64,000 bases of DNA from Mesosutterella porci (GTDB taxonomy: Bacteria > Pseudomonadota > Gammaproteobacteria > Burkholderiales > Burkholderiaceae_F), in contig NZ_JAKNCT010000001.1 of assembly GCF_022134585.1 (NCBI RefSeq), positions 62,001-126,000 on the forward strand, read 5' to 3'. The translations under genes and the position numbers were made by a program. Below, one piece after another: positions 10,909 to 19,004 of the stretch. Within the stretch, counting starts at the first letter, position 1; every line of letters begins with the position of its first letter. The notes under the pieces were generated by a model. The model was given only the letters and a program-made list of their open reading frames with translations. It ran no database searches and was not told the DNA's origin.

Positions 10909-10959
10909 ACCGCATTGCCGCAGTGAGGGCTGCGGACATGCCGTTTGGCATCCGGCGGT
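10909..10959 (-). ncRNA. Group II intron domain V (catalytic hairpin), with insertion
   Basis: On the minus strand 10959-10951 reads ACCGCCGGA, which would pair perfectly with TCCG plus GCGGT on the 3' side around a TGCC-AAAC-GGCA tip. The 3' side is interrupted by 19 extra bases at 10914-10932. Together with flanking bases they form their own small hairpin (CCGCAG, six-base loop, CTGCGG). Removing them restores a standard domain V. The insertion lies opposite the catalytic CGC triad, so splicing may be impaired. Confidence 0.6.
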
Positions 10960-10980
10960 TTTCAAACGTAAGAGGCGGGC

Positions 10981-12222
10981 TTACTGCATCTCGAGGACGC
11001 TGAAAAGCCCCGTCCGCTTGAAGAAGCTGTTGTCGAACGCTTGCCGCATGTGGAGGGCTTTCGAATTCCACCACGCCCCGCGGCCGTTGACCGAGCTCTT
11101 CCATGCTCTTTCGGGGGCTATGCCCCTTCTGATCAGATTTCGCTCTCTCGTCCGCGGGTTCTTCCATGCAATCCCTATGAGCTTGCGCAGATGTCGTCTG
11201 ATGTGAATGTCGAGTTCCTCGAAAACGCCCTTGCGTTCGTCCCGTCTGAAGTACTGTCTCCATCCTCGCAGGACTGGGTTTAGTCGCGCGATGGCTGCGC
11301 GCAGGGAAGTTCCTCGCGCACAGTAGAAGATGTCCTTCAGTTTGTCACGGAGCCGTCCGAAGCTTTTCGGGTGCGCGCGGGGCGCACCTGTTGTGCCGAC
11401 GAAGGTGCAGCCGAGAAATTTCGCTCTGTTAGGGCGAAACACGCCGCTCTTGCCGCGATTGACTCGCAGCTTGAGCGTCCCCTCTATAAAAGCGATTAAG
11501 TTCTCGAGCACTCGTTCCCCCGCTCTCCTCGATCTGACGTAAACATTGTTATCGTCAGCATACCGGGTAAATCTCAGGCCCCGCTTTTCGAGGTATTTGT
11601 CCAGTTCGTCCAGGACGATCAGGGACAGAATCGGGCTGAGCGGCGACCCCTGCGGAGTTCCTTCATCCCTCGCCTGTACCATGCCTTCCGTCATGATGCC
11701 CGTGCGAAGATATCGGCGGATGAGCCTCAGGAGCATCTTGTCTTCGATGTGCTTTTCCAGTTTCGACATCAGGCGATCATGGTTGACGGTATCGAAGAAT
11801 TTCGCGAGGTCCATTTCCACCACGCAGCTGTACCCTTCGGCTATGTACCTTTGGGCCTGTTCGACGGCCTGACGGACACTCCTCCCGGGGCGGAATCCAT
11901 AACTGAATTCCGAAAACGTCGGGTCGAAATGCTCAGTCAGCACCTGAGCGATGGCTTGTTGGATCACTCTATCCTGCGCCGTCGGGATGCCGAGCATTCG
12001 CGTGCCCCCGTTCGGTTTCGGAATGTCGACGCGCCTGACCGCGGCAGGTATATACCTGCCCTCGCGGATGTGCGCGCAGATGCTTGCTCCATGTCTTTCA
12101 AAGTGGGCCGGCAGTTGTCTGACGGTCGTGCCGTCACCCCCCGCGGCGCCCTTGTTTGCCATCACCCTGCGGCATGCTTCGCGCATGTTTTCGGGCGATA
12201 GGACTTCTTCCAGCGTTATCAC
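10981..12222 (-). CDS. ltrA: Group II intron reverse transcriptase/maturase
   Basis: Intron-encoded protein that reverse-transcribes the intron and assists splicing. The 413 residues hold RT blocks 0-7, including IPKPNGGTRMLGIPT, GFRPGRS, EGTPQGSPLSP and the catalytic RYADDNN motif. A maturase X domain follows near residues 290-400 (GWRQYF...). No zinc or HNH endonuclease domain follows, consistent with class C. The start is GTG at 12222, preceded by AGGAGGTAACCA, a near-perfect ribosome site. No frameshift is seen, so the protein is probably functional even though domain V of the RNA looks altered. Confidence 0.93.
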   Translation of the reverse strand: MITLEEVLSPENMREACRRVMANKGAAGGDGTTVRQLPAHFERHGASICAHIREGRYIPAAVRRVDIPKPNGGTRMLGIPTAQDRVIQQAIAQVLTEHFDPTFSEFSYGFRPGRSVRQAVEQAQRYIAEGYSCVVEMDLAKFFDTVNHDRLMSKLEKHIEDKMLLRLIRRYLRTGIMTEGMVQARDEGTPQGSPLSPILSLIVLDELDKYLEKRGLRFTRYADDNNVYVRSRRAGERVLENLIAFIEGTLKLRVNRGKSGVFRPNRAKFLGCTFVGTTGAPRAHPKSFGRLRDKLKDIFYCARGTSLRAAIARLNPVLRGWRQYFRRDERKGVFEELDIHIRRHLRKLIGIAWKNPRTRERNLIRRGIAPERAWKSSVNGRGAWWNSKALHMRQAFDNSFFKRTGLFSVLEMQ

Positions 12223-12771
12223 TGGTTACCTCCTGTGTTCGTCCAGTGCACAGGCCCCGTCGCCCTTTCGCCCCATCTGGCCGCTCTCGTTCGGTTCCGG
12301 ATTCCGTCCATTGCCGCCGGAGGCGATCTGCTTCCTATCGTTCGACTTTTACAGCTGCTGTCGCCGGGTTCGGTAGAGCTGTACGCTCTACTTACAAGTT
12401 CAAATTCGGCCCTTCGGCGCTTCCGCCTACTACGGCCTCCGCTGACTTCCTTGGCGATATCCCTTGGCCTCTCGACCGCGGCAGCCCTGCGGCATCGTCA
12501 AGGATCTCCCCAGGTCTCACACGTGCGCTTCTCGTCCTGTCTGCTGGATCTACGCCGGCTCTTTCCGTATCGATATGGGGTTAACAGAATCGGGCCTGCT
12601 CTCCCGGAATCGCCGCCTCATATCCAGTTCCTGTTCGTCAGGCTGACGTTTTGCTATCGGCTTCCTTCATCAGTTTGTTACCTCCCTGACTCTGCCGAGT
12701 CGCTAGTCCTTCCCTCGATCGGGCGGACGGTGGACTTTCACCACTGATCACACGTGCGCTGCTGGGCGCAC
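12223..12771 (-). ncRNA. Group II intron ribozyme domains I-IV (5' half)
   Basis: This 549-base stretch between the maturase start and the intron 5' end holds no gene and corresponds to ribozyme domains I-III and the start of IV. Landmarks on the minus strand are the GTGCGCCC 5' end at 12771, a GTGAAAGTCCAC element near 12730-12745, and the GAAGGAAGC / ATATGAGGC segments between 12610 and 12670. Open frames called here in other phases are not credible genes. Confidence 0.75.
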
Positions 12772-12773
12772 CC

Positions 12774-12806
12774 AAAAAAAGGGGAAGGGCCTTTCGGCCT
12801 TTCCCC
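12774..12806 (-). terminator. Terminator of ppiD (group II intron target)
   Basis: An 11-bp stem with one G-U pair (12796-12806 with 12781-12791) and a GAAA-type loop on the minus strand is followed by seven Ts (12780-12774). The intron begins two bases later. Confidence 0.9.
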
Positions 12807-12836
12807 TCGGACTGATCCGGACTCAAGCCCGCCGCT

Positions 12837-14756
12837 TTACCTCGCGGCTTTGGAAGAAGCCGCCGCTTCAGCTTTCTTCGGGGGCAGATAGTCCTTGTTG
12901 TTGATCTTGGTGCCCAGCTTCTGCTCCAGCGCTTCGAGATAAGCCTGGGTTTCGGCCGCGCCGTGGAGCTTCGCAAGCTGCGCGGAAGCGCTCTTGCGCT
13001 CATCGTCCGTGAACTCGGGCACCTTGGAGGCGTTGATGCGCGAAACCACATAGCCGCCCGCCACCTGAGTGCCGATGAAAGCAGGCAGCTTGCCCGCCGG
13101 GACCCGCAGCTGCGCATTCACGAGCTCAGGCGGCAGCCCCATGGGCTCCTGGCGCGAGACCCAGACGGCGGGGGTGAAGCCAGCGTCCGATGGAGACTTC
13201 TTCAGCTCGGCAAGCTTTTTCTCGCCGGCGCTCTTTGCGGCAGCCAGCGCCGCCTCGCTCTTCAGCTTCGAGACGATCTTGTCCTTCACCTGCTCGAAAG
13301 GAATCTGAGCGGAAGGCCGGTGTTCGAGCACGCGCGCCGAAACGAGCACATTGGGCGAGACTTCGATCGCCTGGATGTTCTTCTTCTCGTTTACAGCTTC
13401 GCTCGAGAACAGCAGGTCGATCACGTGTGCGTTCAGGTACTTGCCCTGCTCGGACTGGGGGCTGAACCCGTTTTTGGTGACGTTGTCCACCTCCACGGGC
13501 TTGAGGCCGTAGCGGTCAATCACCGGCTGCAGCGAATCGGGCTGCTCATAGACCGTATTGGTGAAATTGTCGGCCGCCTCAGCGAATTTCTTCTGCGCCA
13601 TCTGCTGGCCGTACTCCGCCTCAATTCTCGAGCGCACCTTTTCAAGCGGCGGCACCTCCCCGCCCCGGGTGTCGGTGACGCAGATGATGTGGAAGCCGTA
13701 CTGAGTCTTCACGGGCCCCACGATTTCGCCCTTCTTGGCCGCGAATACAGCTTTTTCAAACTCAGGCACCATGGCGCCGCGTCCGAACCAGCCGAGGTCG
13801 CCGCCGTTGGCTGCGCTGCCCTTGTCGGTTGAAAGCGACCTGGCCTCCGCGGCGAACTTATCAGGATGCGCCTTGAGTTCGGCCACAAGGTCCTCAGCCT
13901 TCTTCTGGGCCGCTTTTTCGTCAGAGCCGAAGCCGATCAGGATATGGCTCGCCCGGCGCTCCTCCGGAGCGGCGAACTTCTTGGCGTTCTGCTCGTAGTA
14001 GGTTTTCAGATCCTGCTCCGAGGGCTTCGCAGTCTTGAACTGATCCGGAGTGAGAACGACGTACTGGACTTTTTCCGACTCCGGGCTCACGAATTCCTTC
14101 TTGTGACCGTCGTAATAGGACTGGGCTTCGGCATCCGACACCTTCACCTGCGAAAGGAACTGCGCGGCCGGGAAGGCGTAAAGCCTCACCTCACGGCGCT
14201 CGCGGAAGAGCCGGTTGAGTTGCTCGGCCGTGGCGCGGCCGATGGGCGAGGTGGCCTGCAGGTTGTCGACCATGATCTCGTTGGCGAGACTGCGCTGCAG
14301 CTCGGCCACAAAGCCCTCGTCGGTCTTGCCCTGGCTCGCAAGGAACCGCTTGTAGAGCTCAGGGTCGAACTTCCCGTTGATCTGGAACGCTCCGGCGTTC
14401 TTGATGACGCTGATCGCCGTGTCGCGGGACACCACGATGCCCTCCTTGGCCACTTCAACGCCGAGCGCGCGCTCGGCAATCAGACGGCCGAGGATCGCGG
14501 CACGAGCTTCCTGGTTGTCAAGGATGTCAGACTTGAAGGAGTCGCCCATCTGCTGGCGCAGCCGCTCGAGCTGCTCGCGCTTGGCCTGGTCAAACTGTTC
14601 GGGCAGGATCTTTGAGCCGTCCACCACAGCGAGCGCATTGTCCTCTGCATTGCTGCGGGAGTAGCTGTAGACGCCGGTCGCCACGAAGGCTATGGAAATC
14701 GGGCCGATGATGATCGCCATCATCCAGCGCTTATGATTGCGGAAACCCTGAAGCAT
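12837..14756 (-). CDS. ppiD: Periplasmic folding chaperone PpiD (SurA-N / parvulin)
   Basis: Inner-membrane-anchored chaperone of the periplasm that receives nascent proteins from the Sec translocon. An N-terminal transmembrane anchor (about residues 12-32) is followed by a SurA-N-like chaperone region. A parvulin rotamase domain lies near residues 245-360 ([29 protein letters not shown], and GFHIICV at its end), followed by a long helical C-terminal region. The length of 639 is typical. ATG at 14756 follows GAGGGA. In Burkholderiales this gene sits beside lon, hup and tRNA-Asp; the tRNA-Asp neighbours here fit that arrangement. Confidence 0.93.
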   Translation of the reverse strand: MLQGFRNHKRWMMAIIIGPISIAFVATGVYSYSRSNAEDNALAVVDGSKILPEQFDQAKREQLERLRQQMGDSFKSDILDNQEARAAILGRLIAERALGVEVAKEGIVVSRDTAISVIKNAGAFQINGKFDPELYKRFLASQGKTDEGFVAELQRSLANEIMVDNLQATSPIGRATAEQLNRLFRERREVRLYAFPAAQFLSQVKVSDAEAQSYYDGHKKEFVSPESEKVQYVVLTPDQFKTAKPSEQDLKTYYEQNAKKFAAPEERRASHILIGFGSDEKAAQKKAEDLVAELKAHPDKFAAEARSLSTDKGSAANGGDLGWFGRGAMVPEFEKAVFAAKKGEIVGPVKTQYGFHIICVTDTRGGEVPPLEKVRSRIEAEYGQQMAQKKFAEAADNFTNTVYEQPDSLQPVIDRYGLKPVEVDNVTKNGFSPQSEQGKYLNAHVIDLLFSSEAVNEKKNIQAIEVSPNVLVSARVLEHRPSAQIPFEQVKDKIVSKLKSEAALAAAKSAGEKKLAELKKSPSDAGFTPAVWVSRQEPMGLPPELVNAQLRVPAGKLPAFIGTQVAGGYVVSRINASKVPEFTDDERKSASAQLAKLHGAAETQAYLEALEQKLGTKINNKDYLPPKKAEAAASSKAAR

Positions 14757-14810
14757 TCGTCCCTCGATACTTGGCAGGAAAGCCGGATGAGAACCCGGCC
14801 TCCCGGGAAT

Positions 14811-14844
14811 AAAAAAAGGCGAACATATTATATGTTCGCCTTTT
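14811..14844 (-). terminator. Terminator of the tRNA-Asp operon
   Basis: A perfect 10-bp stem (14831-14840 with 14818-14827, three-base loop) is followed on the minus strand by seven Ts at 14817-14811. It lies just after the second tRNA and before ppiD. Confidence 0.9.
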
Positions 14845-14853
14845 CAGGAATAG

Positions 14854-14931
14854 TGGCGGAGTTGAAGGGGCTCGAACCCTCGACCTACGGCGTGACAGGC
14901 CGTCGCTCTAACCAAACTGAGCTACAACTCC
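14854..14931 (-). tRNA. tRNA-Asp (GTC), second copy
   Basis: The minus strand folds as a full cloverleaf: acceptor GGAGTTG/CAACTCC, anticodon loop CTGTCAC with anticodon GTC, and TTCGAGC T-loop. The CCA is encoded. It is identical in sequence to the upstream copy at 14982-15059. Confidence 0.97.
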
Positions 14932-14981
14932 CTGACAGAAATTATATCGTTGAGTCCTTCCCTGTCCAGAAGAACAATGAA

Positions 14982-15059
14982 TGGCGGAGTTGAAGGGGCT
15001 CGAACCCTCGACCTACGGCGTGACAGGCCGTCGCTCTAACCAAACTGAGCTACAACTCC
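14982..15059 (-). tRNA. tRNA-Asp (GTC), first copy
   Basis: Identical 78-base gene including the encoded CCA, anticodon GTC. It is transcribed first from the promoter at 15080-15107, with a 50-base spacer before the second copy. Confidence 0.97.
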
Positions 15060-15079
15060 TCACTCACAACGAGTTATGA

Positions 15080-15107
15080 ATTATACAAATATTTGGCGCT
15101 TTGTCCA
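15080..15107 (-). promoter_or_regulatory. Sigma-70-type promoter for the tRNA-Asp pair
   Basis: On the minus strand TGGACA (15107-15102, five of six matches to TTGACA) and TATAAT (15085-15080, perfect) are separated by 16 bases. The expected start falls about ten bases before the first tRNA. Confidence 0.8.
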
Positions 15108-15185
15108 GTTTTCGGGGATCTTCAGCCGCTTGAGCCCCGCAAACACGGTATTCCCGGCCAGGCACCCGAAGTCCGGATCCTCCCC

Positions 15186-16160
15186 TCAGTATCCGAAATA
15201 CTCTCGGGCGAACTGCGCGAGCCTGTCGTGGTAGAGGACGGTCAGCTCGCGGTCGTCTGAGAGCAGGTGCCCGGAGTGCGGCAGCATGATGAGATCCGCC
15301 CGGACGCCGGCCTTCCTGAGCCTGGAGGCCAGGATCCGGCCGTTTTCAGGATTCTGGATTGAATCCTTTTCGCCGTAGGCAAGCAGCGTGGGCGGCGCCG
15401 AGGGCGTCACCGCATAAAGGGGGGAGAGGGAGCGGATCGCCGACTCGGCCGCTCCGGATCTGAATTCCTTTTCAGAAAAGCTGCTTCCAGTGCCCGCGTT
15501 CACAATCATCAGGGACACCCGGGGGCTGAAATGCGCACCCGGGAAGTCCCAGGCGCTCCAGTGGAAATCGATCGGGGCCACGTTGGCGGCGGCGAACTTC
15601 ACCGGCAGGCTGTGGGGCCGCCCGTAGGCATAAAGAAGCGCGAGCTGGCCGCCGGCGGAGGTTCCCGCCACCGCCATCTGCGTGACATTCCAGCCCCGCT
15701 CATCAGACAGCCGCCGCACCTCCCGCACCGCCTCATCGATGTCGTCGAGCATGCGGCCCATGGTGACCGGAGCCGACGGGGTGTGCAGCGTGTAGTCCAG
15801 GTCCACTGCGATGTAGCCGCGCTTTGCATAACGATAGCAGTTGTGACGCTCAAAGGCGCGGGTTCCGCGCATCCAGCTGCCGCCGTGCAGGAAGAAAATA
15901 ACGCCGTTGCCGCGGCCCGGATCGAGCTTTTCCGGCAGGCAGACGTCCATGCGGCCGCCGGCTCCGGGCTTGAAGGGCAGATCGGCCAGCAGCCTACCGT
16001 CCACGCCCTCGTTCCAGGTCTCGTCCATTCCCCGGTTGTGCTTGATCGTCCCAATGGTCGAGCACCCCGCGCTCAGAACTACGGCACCGGCTGCAAGCGC
16101 CAGGACCGCGGCCCGCAACAGCCGCGGGCCCCGGAAAGAACTGGAAAAACGGAAAAGCAT
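15186..16160 (-). CDS. Lipoprotein alpha/beta-hydrolase (carboxylesterase, BD-FAE-like)
   Basis: Probable envelope-anchored esterase. The signal peptide ends in a lipobox (VLSAGC), so the mature protein should be lipidated. The hydrolase core shows the oxyanion HGGSW motif, the nucleophile elbow GTSAGG, an acid region GEKDSIQNPENG and a catalytic histidine in SGHLL. TTG at 16175 and GTG at 16163 are also open; ATG at 16160 is preferred and gives a compact signal peptide. The gene lies downstream of the metQ terminator on the same strand. The substrate is unknown. Confidence 0.8.
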   Translation of the reverse strand: MLFRFSSSFRGPRLLRAAVLALAAGAVVLSAGCSTIGTIKHNRGMDETWNEGVDGRLLADLPFKPGAGGRMDVCLPEKLDPGRGNGVIFFLHGGSWMRGTRAFERHNCYRYAKRGYIAVDLDYTLHTPSAPVTMGRMLDDIDEAVREVRRLSDERGWNVTQMAVAGTSAGGQLALLYAYGRPHSLPVKFAAANVAPIDFHWSAWDFPGAHFSPRVSLMIVNAGTGSSFSEKEFRSGAAESAIRSLSPLYAVTPSAPPTLLAYGEKDSIQNPENGRILASRLRKAGVRADLIMLPHSGHLLSDDRELTVLYHDRLAQFAREYFGY

Positions 16161-16173
16161 CACTAACGCCCCC

Positions 16174-16211
16174 AAAAAAACATTCGCCGCTCCGGCGGGC
16201 CGGAGCGGCTG
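16174..16211 (-). terminator. Terminator of metQ
   Basis: A perfect 10-bp GC-rich stem (16200-16209 with 16186-16195, four-base loop) is followed on the minus strand, after a few bases, by seven Ts (16180-16174). Confidence 0.75.
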
Positions 16212-16248
16212 AGATTTTCTTGCCTGCGAAGGACAGAGCCGGTCTTTT

Positions 16249-17052
16249 TTACCAGGCGGGAACGATCGTGCCTTTGTACTTGTCGGCTATGAACTTCTTC
16301 ACGGCCTCTGAATGATAGGCCTTTACGAATTTCTTCACCGCCTCGCTGTCCTTGTTGTCGGGGCGGGCCGCGATCACCATGACGGCGAGCGGCGCATCCT
16401 TGCCCTCAAGGAAGATGCCCTGCTTTGAGGGATCCAGCCCAGCCGACATCACGTAGTTCATCGTGATCGCGGCCGCGTCAAGGTCATCGAGAGAACGGGG
16501 CAGCTGCGCCGCCTCGAGCTCCTTCAAAACGAGCTTCTTCGGATTGTCCACCACATCTGCGACCGTCGCCTTGAACCCCGCGCCTTCTCTGAGCTTGATC
16601 AGGCCGGCCGCCTCAAGCAGCTGCAGGCCGCGGCCGCCGTTGGTCGGATCGTTCGGAATGCCGATGAGGGCTCCGTTCCTGAGCTCGGCGGGAGACTTCA
16701 CCTTATTGGAGTAAATACCCATCCTCATCAGGATAGCCGGCCCGACCGACACCAGGTCCGTCTTCTGGTTCGCGTTGAAATTCTTGAGGAAAGGCTCATG
16801 CTGATAGACGTTCAGATCCAACGACTTCTCCGCAAGCGCCTTGTCCGGACCGAGATAATCGGAGAACTCGACCACCTGCACCTTGAGCCCGTCCTTGGCG
16901 GCCTCCTTGGCCGCAGCTTCGACCACCTCGGCGTGCGGACCGGCTGTAGCCCCGACTTTCACGACCGTTTCCTTCTTGCTGCAGCCTGAAAGCGCAAGAG
17001 CCGAAAGAAGCGGGACGGCGACAAAGGCCTTGAGTAGCTGACGTTTCTGCAT
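16249..17052 (-). CDS. metQ: Methionine-type ABC transporter substrate-binding lipoprotein (NLPA/MetQ)
   Basis: Lipid-anchored binding protein that delivers methionine to MetNI. The lipobox is LALSGC. The mature chain carries the NLPA-family features VKVGATAGPHAEV near the start, DLNVYQHEPFL and IGIPNDPTNGGRGLQLL. ATG at 17052 follows AAGGA at nine bases. No metN or metI is in the window; the adjacent transporter genes belong to a polar amino acid system and are separated by a terminator. An imperfect hairpin sits in the leader at about 17080-17125. Confidence 0.9.
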   Translation of the reverse strand: MQKRQLLKAFVAVPLLSALALSGCSKKETVVKVGATAGPHAEVVEAAAKEAAKDGLKVQVVEFSDYLGPDKALAEKSLDLNVYQHEPFLKNFNANQKTDLVSVGPAILMRMGIYSNKVKSPAELRNGALIGIPNDPTNGGRGLQLLEAAGLIKLREGAGFKATVADVVDNPKKLVLKELEAAQLPRSLDDLDAAAITMNYVMSAGLDPSKQGIFLEGKDAPLAVMVIAARPDNKDSEAVKKFVKAYHSEAVKKFIADKYKGTIVPAW

Positions 17053-17181
17053 GTTCTTTATTCCTTTTTGTCCACTGCCCCGGCAGGAGGGCCGAGGACG
17101 CCTCCTTCCCTGCCGGGAACTGATGTCCTTACTTTAACGCCTGAGGCCGGGCCGGGCGCAGGTAATACCGCACAGATAGTG

Positions 17182-17213
17182 AAAATAATCCGGCCGTCGA
17201 AAACGGCGGCCGG
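17182..17213 (-). terminator. Terminator of the polar amino acid ABC operon
   Basis: A 10-bp stem with one wobble (17204-17213 with 17190-17199, AAAA/TTTT loop) is followed on the minus strand by the T-rich ATTATTTTC. It separates the operon from metQ. Confidence 0.75.
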
Positions 17214-17230
17214 TCCGGGGCGGAAGCCCG

Positions 17231-18013
17231 TCAGAGGTAGCGCGACAGGAAAGTACGGAAGCGCTCGGTCTTCGGGTTGACCATCACGTCGGAGGGCTTA
17301 CCCTCCTCCACCACGACTCCGCCGGTCATGAACACGACCCGGTCGGCCACCTCGCGGGTAAACGGAATTTCGTGGGTCACGATGATCATCGTGTAGCCCT
17401 GCCCTGCGAGGTCCTTCATCGTGTTGAGCACTTCGCCCACGAGCTCAGGGTCCAGCGCCGAGGTCGGCTCGTCAAACAGCAGGAGCTCGGGCTCGATCGC
17501 AAGCGCCCTCGCGATCGAAACACGCTGCTGCTGCCCGCCGGAGAGCCTTCTCGGGTACTGGTAGGCCTTGTCCGCCAGCCCCACCCGGTCGAGAATCTCC
17601 AGCGCTTTTTTCTGGGCCACGTCTTTGGGCACTCCGTGAACATGGACCGGAAACTCCATCACGTTCTGAAGCACCGTGAGGTGGGGGAAAAGGTTGAAGG
17701 CCTGGAAGACCATTCCGATTTTGCGGCGCTGCTTTGCCACAGTCGCGTAGGGCGCCTCCCAGAGTTCGCCGTTCCTCCACTCGTAGCCTATCGCCTCGCC
17801 GCCGACCGTGATGAGCCCTGAGTCCATGTTCTCGAGATGGTTGATGCAGCGCAGCAGGGTGGATTTCCCGGAGCCCGAGGGGCCCAGAATCACCAGCACC
17901 TCGCCCTTCTTCACCTCGAGGTTGATGCCCTTGAGGACCTCGTTCGATCCGAAGCTCTTCCTCACGTTGAGGCAGCGCACGAAAGCCTCGTCTTTCTTTT
18001 CTTCTTCACTCAT
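17231..18013 (-). CDS. Polar amino acid ABC transporter ATP-binding protein (GlnQ/HisP type)
   Basis: Cytoplasmic ATPase of an amino acid importer. Walker A is GPSGSGKS, the Q-loop lies in GMVFQAFNLFPHLTV, the signature is LSGGQQQR, Walker B is LLLFDEPTSALDPE and the H-switch is VTHE. At 260 residues it is slightly long for the family because of an N-terminal acidic extension and a short insert (GYEWRNGELWEAPYATV). Its ATG overlaps the permease stop by four bases (ATGA), so translation is likely coupled. It is the last gene of the operon. Confidence 0.93.
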   Translation of the reverse strand: MSEEEKKDEAFVRCLNVRKSFGSNEVLKGINLEVKKGEVLVILGPSGSGKSTLLRCINHLENMDSGLITVGGEAIGYEWRNGELWEAPYATVAKQRRKIGMVFQAFNLFPHLTVLQNVMEFPVHVHGVPKDVAQKKALEILDRVGLADKAYQYPRRLSGGQQQRVSIARALAIEPELLLFDEPTSALDPELVGEVLNTMKDLAGQGYTMIIVTHEIPFTREVADRVVFMTGGVVVEEGKPSDVMVNPKTERFRTFLSRYL

Positions 18014-18894
18014 GACTGGACCCCCTGCTCGGCGAGCGTTTCTTCAACAATATCGGCCTGACGGCTGCGTCCTTTGGAGAAGTGGCGCTCGATCAGCCAC
18101 TGGAAGACCGACAGGACAGAGGTGATGATGAGGTACCAGATCACGGCCACGATCAGCAGCGGGATGATCTGGAAGGTGACGTTGTAGATCGTCTGCACCG
18201 AATAAAGCAGGTCATCCATGGCGATGATGGAGACCATGGCGGTCGCCTTCACCATGGAAATCACTTGGTTCCCGGTGGGCGGGATGATGGCCGTCATCGC
18301 CTGCGGGATCAGGATCCGGAACATGATCTGCACCCGGCTCATGCCGAAGGCCTGCGCAGTTTCCTTCTGGTTGGGGTCCACGGAAAGGAGCCCGGCGCGG
18401 ATGATCTCGCCCATGAAGGCCCCTTCGTTCAGCGACAGACCCACGATGGCGGCCGTGAGCGGAGTGATGACTTCGTTGGTGTTCACGCTGCCCAGGCCCG
18501 GGAAGGACAGGGTCGGAAACAGGGCGGCCAGGTTGTACCAGAACAGCAGCTGCACGAGCAGCGGCGTCGAGCGGAAAAACCAGAGATAGACGTTGGCGAG
18601 GGCGTTGTAGTACGGGCTGTTGGAAAGCTTTCCGATCGCGCAGACCAGGCCGATCAGAATGCCCAGAGTCATCGAGATCACCGTGAGGCCCAGCGTCATC
18701 TTGATGCCGTGGAGAATGGACTCATCGGTGAAATACTTGGCGACGACATCCCACTCGAAATTGGGATTCTGCGAGCAGATCCAGAGGAAGTAGCCGATGA
18801 CAACCGTGAGGATCGCGTAGATGATCCAGCGGACCAGGGGGACTCTGCGGCGCGCCCTGGAAACATCAGCCTGCTGGTTTTTGTTATCCGTCAT
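18010..18894 (-). CDS. Polar amino acid ABC transporter permease (HisMQ type)
   Basis: Inner-membrane channel subunit. Five or so hydrophobic segments are visible, with the permease EAA-loop region around residues 190-210 (GLSLNEGAFMGEIIRAGLLSV...ETAQAFGMS). Only one permease is present, so a homodimer is likely. TTG at 18903 is open, but ATG at 18894 is the more likely start. It overlaps the downstream ATPase gene by four bases and follows the binding-protein gene after a stem-loop. Confidence 0.92.
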   Translation of the reverse strand: MTDNKNQQADVSRARRRVPLVRWIIYAILTVVIGYFLWICSQNPNFEWDVVAKYFTDESILHGIKMTLGLTVISMTLGILIGLVCAIGKLSNSPYYNALANVYLWFFRSTPLLVQLLFWYNLAALFPTLSFPGLGSVNTNEVITPLTAAIVGLSLNEGAFMGEIIRAGLLSVDPNQKETAQAFGMSRVQIMFRILIPQAMTAIIPPTGNQVISMVKATAMVSIIAMDDLLYSVQTIYNVTFQIIPLLIVAVIWYLIITSVLSVFQWLIERHFSKGRSRQADIVEETLAEQGVQS

Positions 18895-18925
18895 GTTCTT
18901 CAACCATTTTGCTTGGCACTGCTGA

Positions 18926-18970
18926 AAGCGGCCCGGGGACGAAGCACCTCATGCCCCGGGCCGCTTCCAA
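18926..18970 (-). promoter_or_regulatory. Intra-operon stem-loop between binding protein and permease
   Basis: A long GC-rich inverted repeat (GCGGCCCGGGG ... CCCCGGGCCGC) lies between the two genes without a good T run. Such structures often protect the upstream binding-protein message or partly terminate, giving more binding protein than permease. The role here is inferred. Confidence 0.5.
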
Positions 18971-19004
18971 ATCATGGACGGCTCGCGCGAAGCCGTCCGC
19001 TTTG

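Larger units (their letters stand above)
10871..12771 (-). mobile_element. Group II intron, class C type, with maturase gene
   Basis: Retroelement of about 1.9 kb. On the minus strand its 5' end at 12771 reads GTGCGCCCAGC, matching group II 5' ends. The following ~200 bases contain the GAAGGAAGC...ATATGAGGC core elements known from class C introns such as that of Oceanobacillus iheyensis. The domain IV ORF encodes reverse transcriptase and maturase without an endonuclease domain, as class C ORFs do. Domains V and VI lie at about 10905-10960 and 10874-10906. The 3' end is placed at about 10871 (…CCCGAT). The 5' exon is the ppiD terminator hairpin and its T run, the known class C target type. 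Boundaries are by motif and uncertain by a few bases at the 3' end. Confidence 0.85.

Noticed and set aside
14853-15059. Possible CRISPR-like or mobile repeat
   Set aside because: The two repeats are complete, identical tRNA-Asp genes with encoded CCA, not a repeat array.
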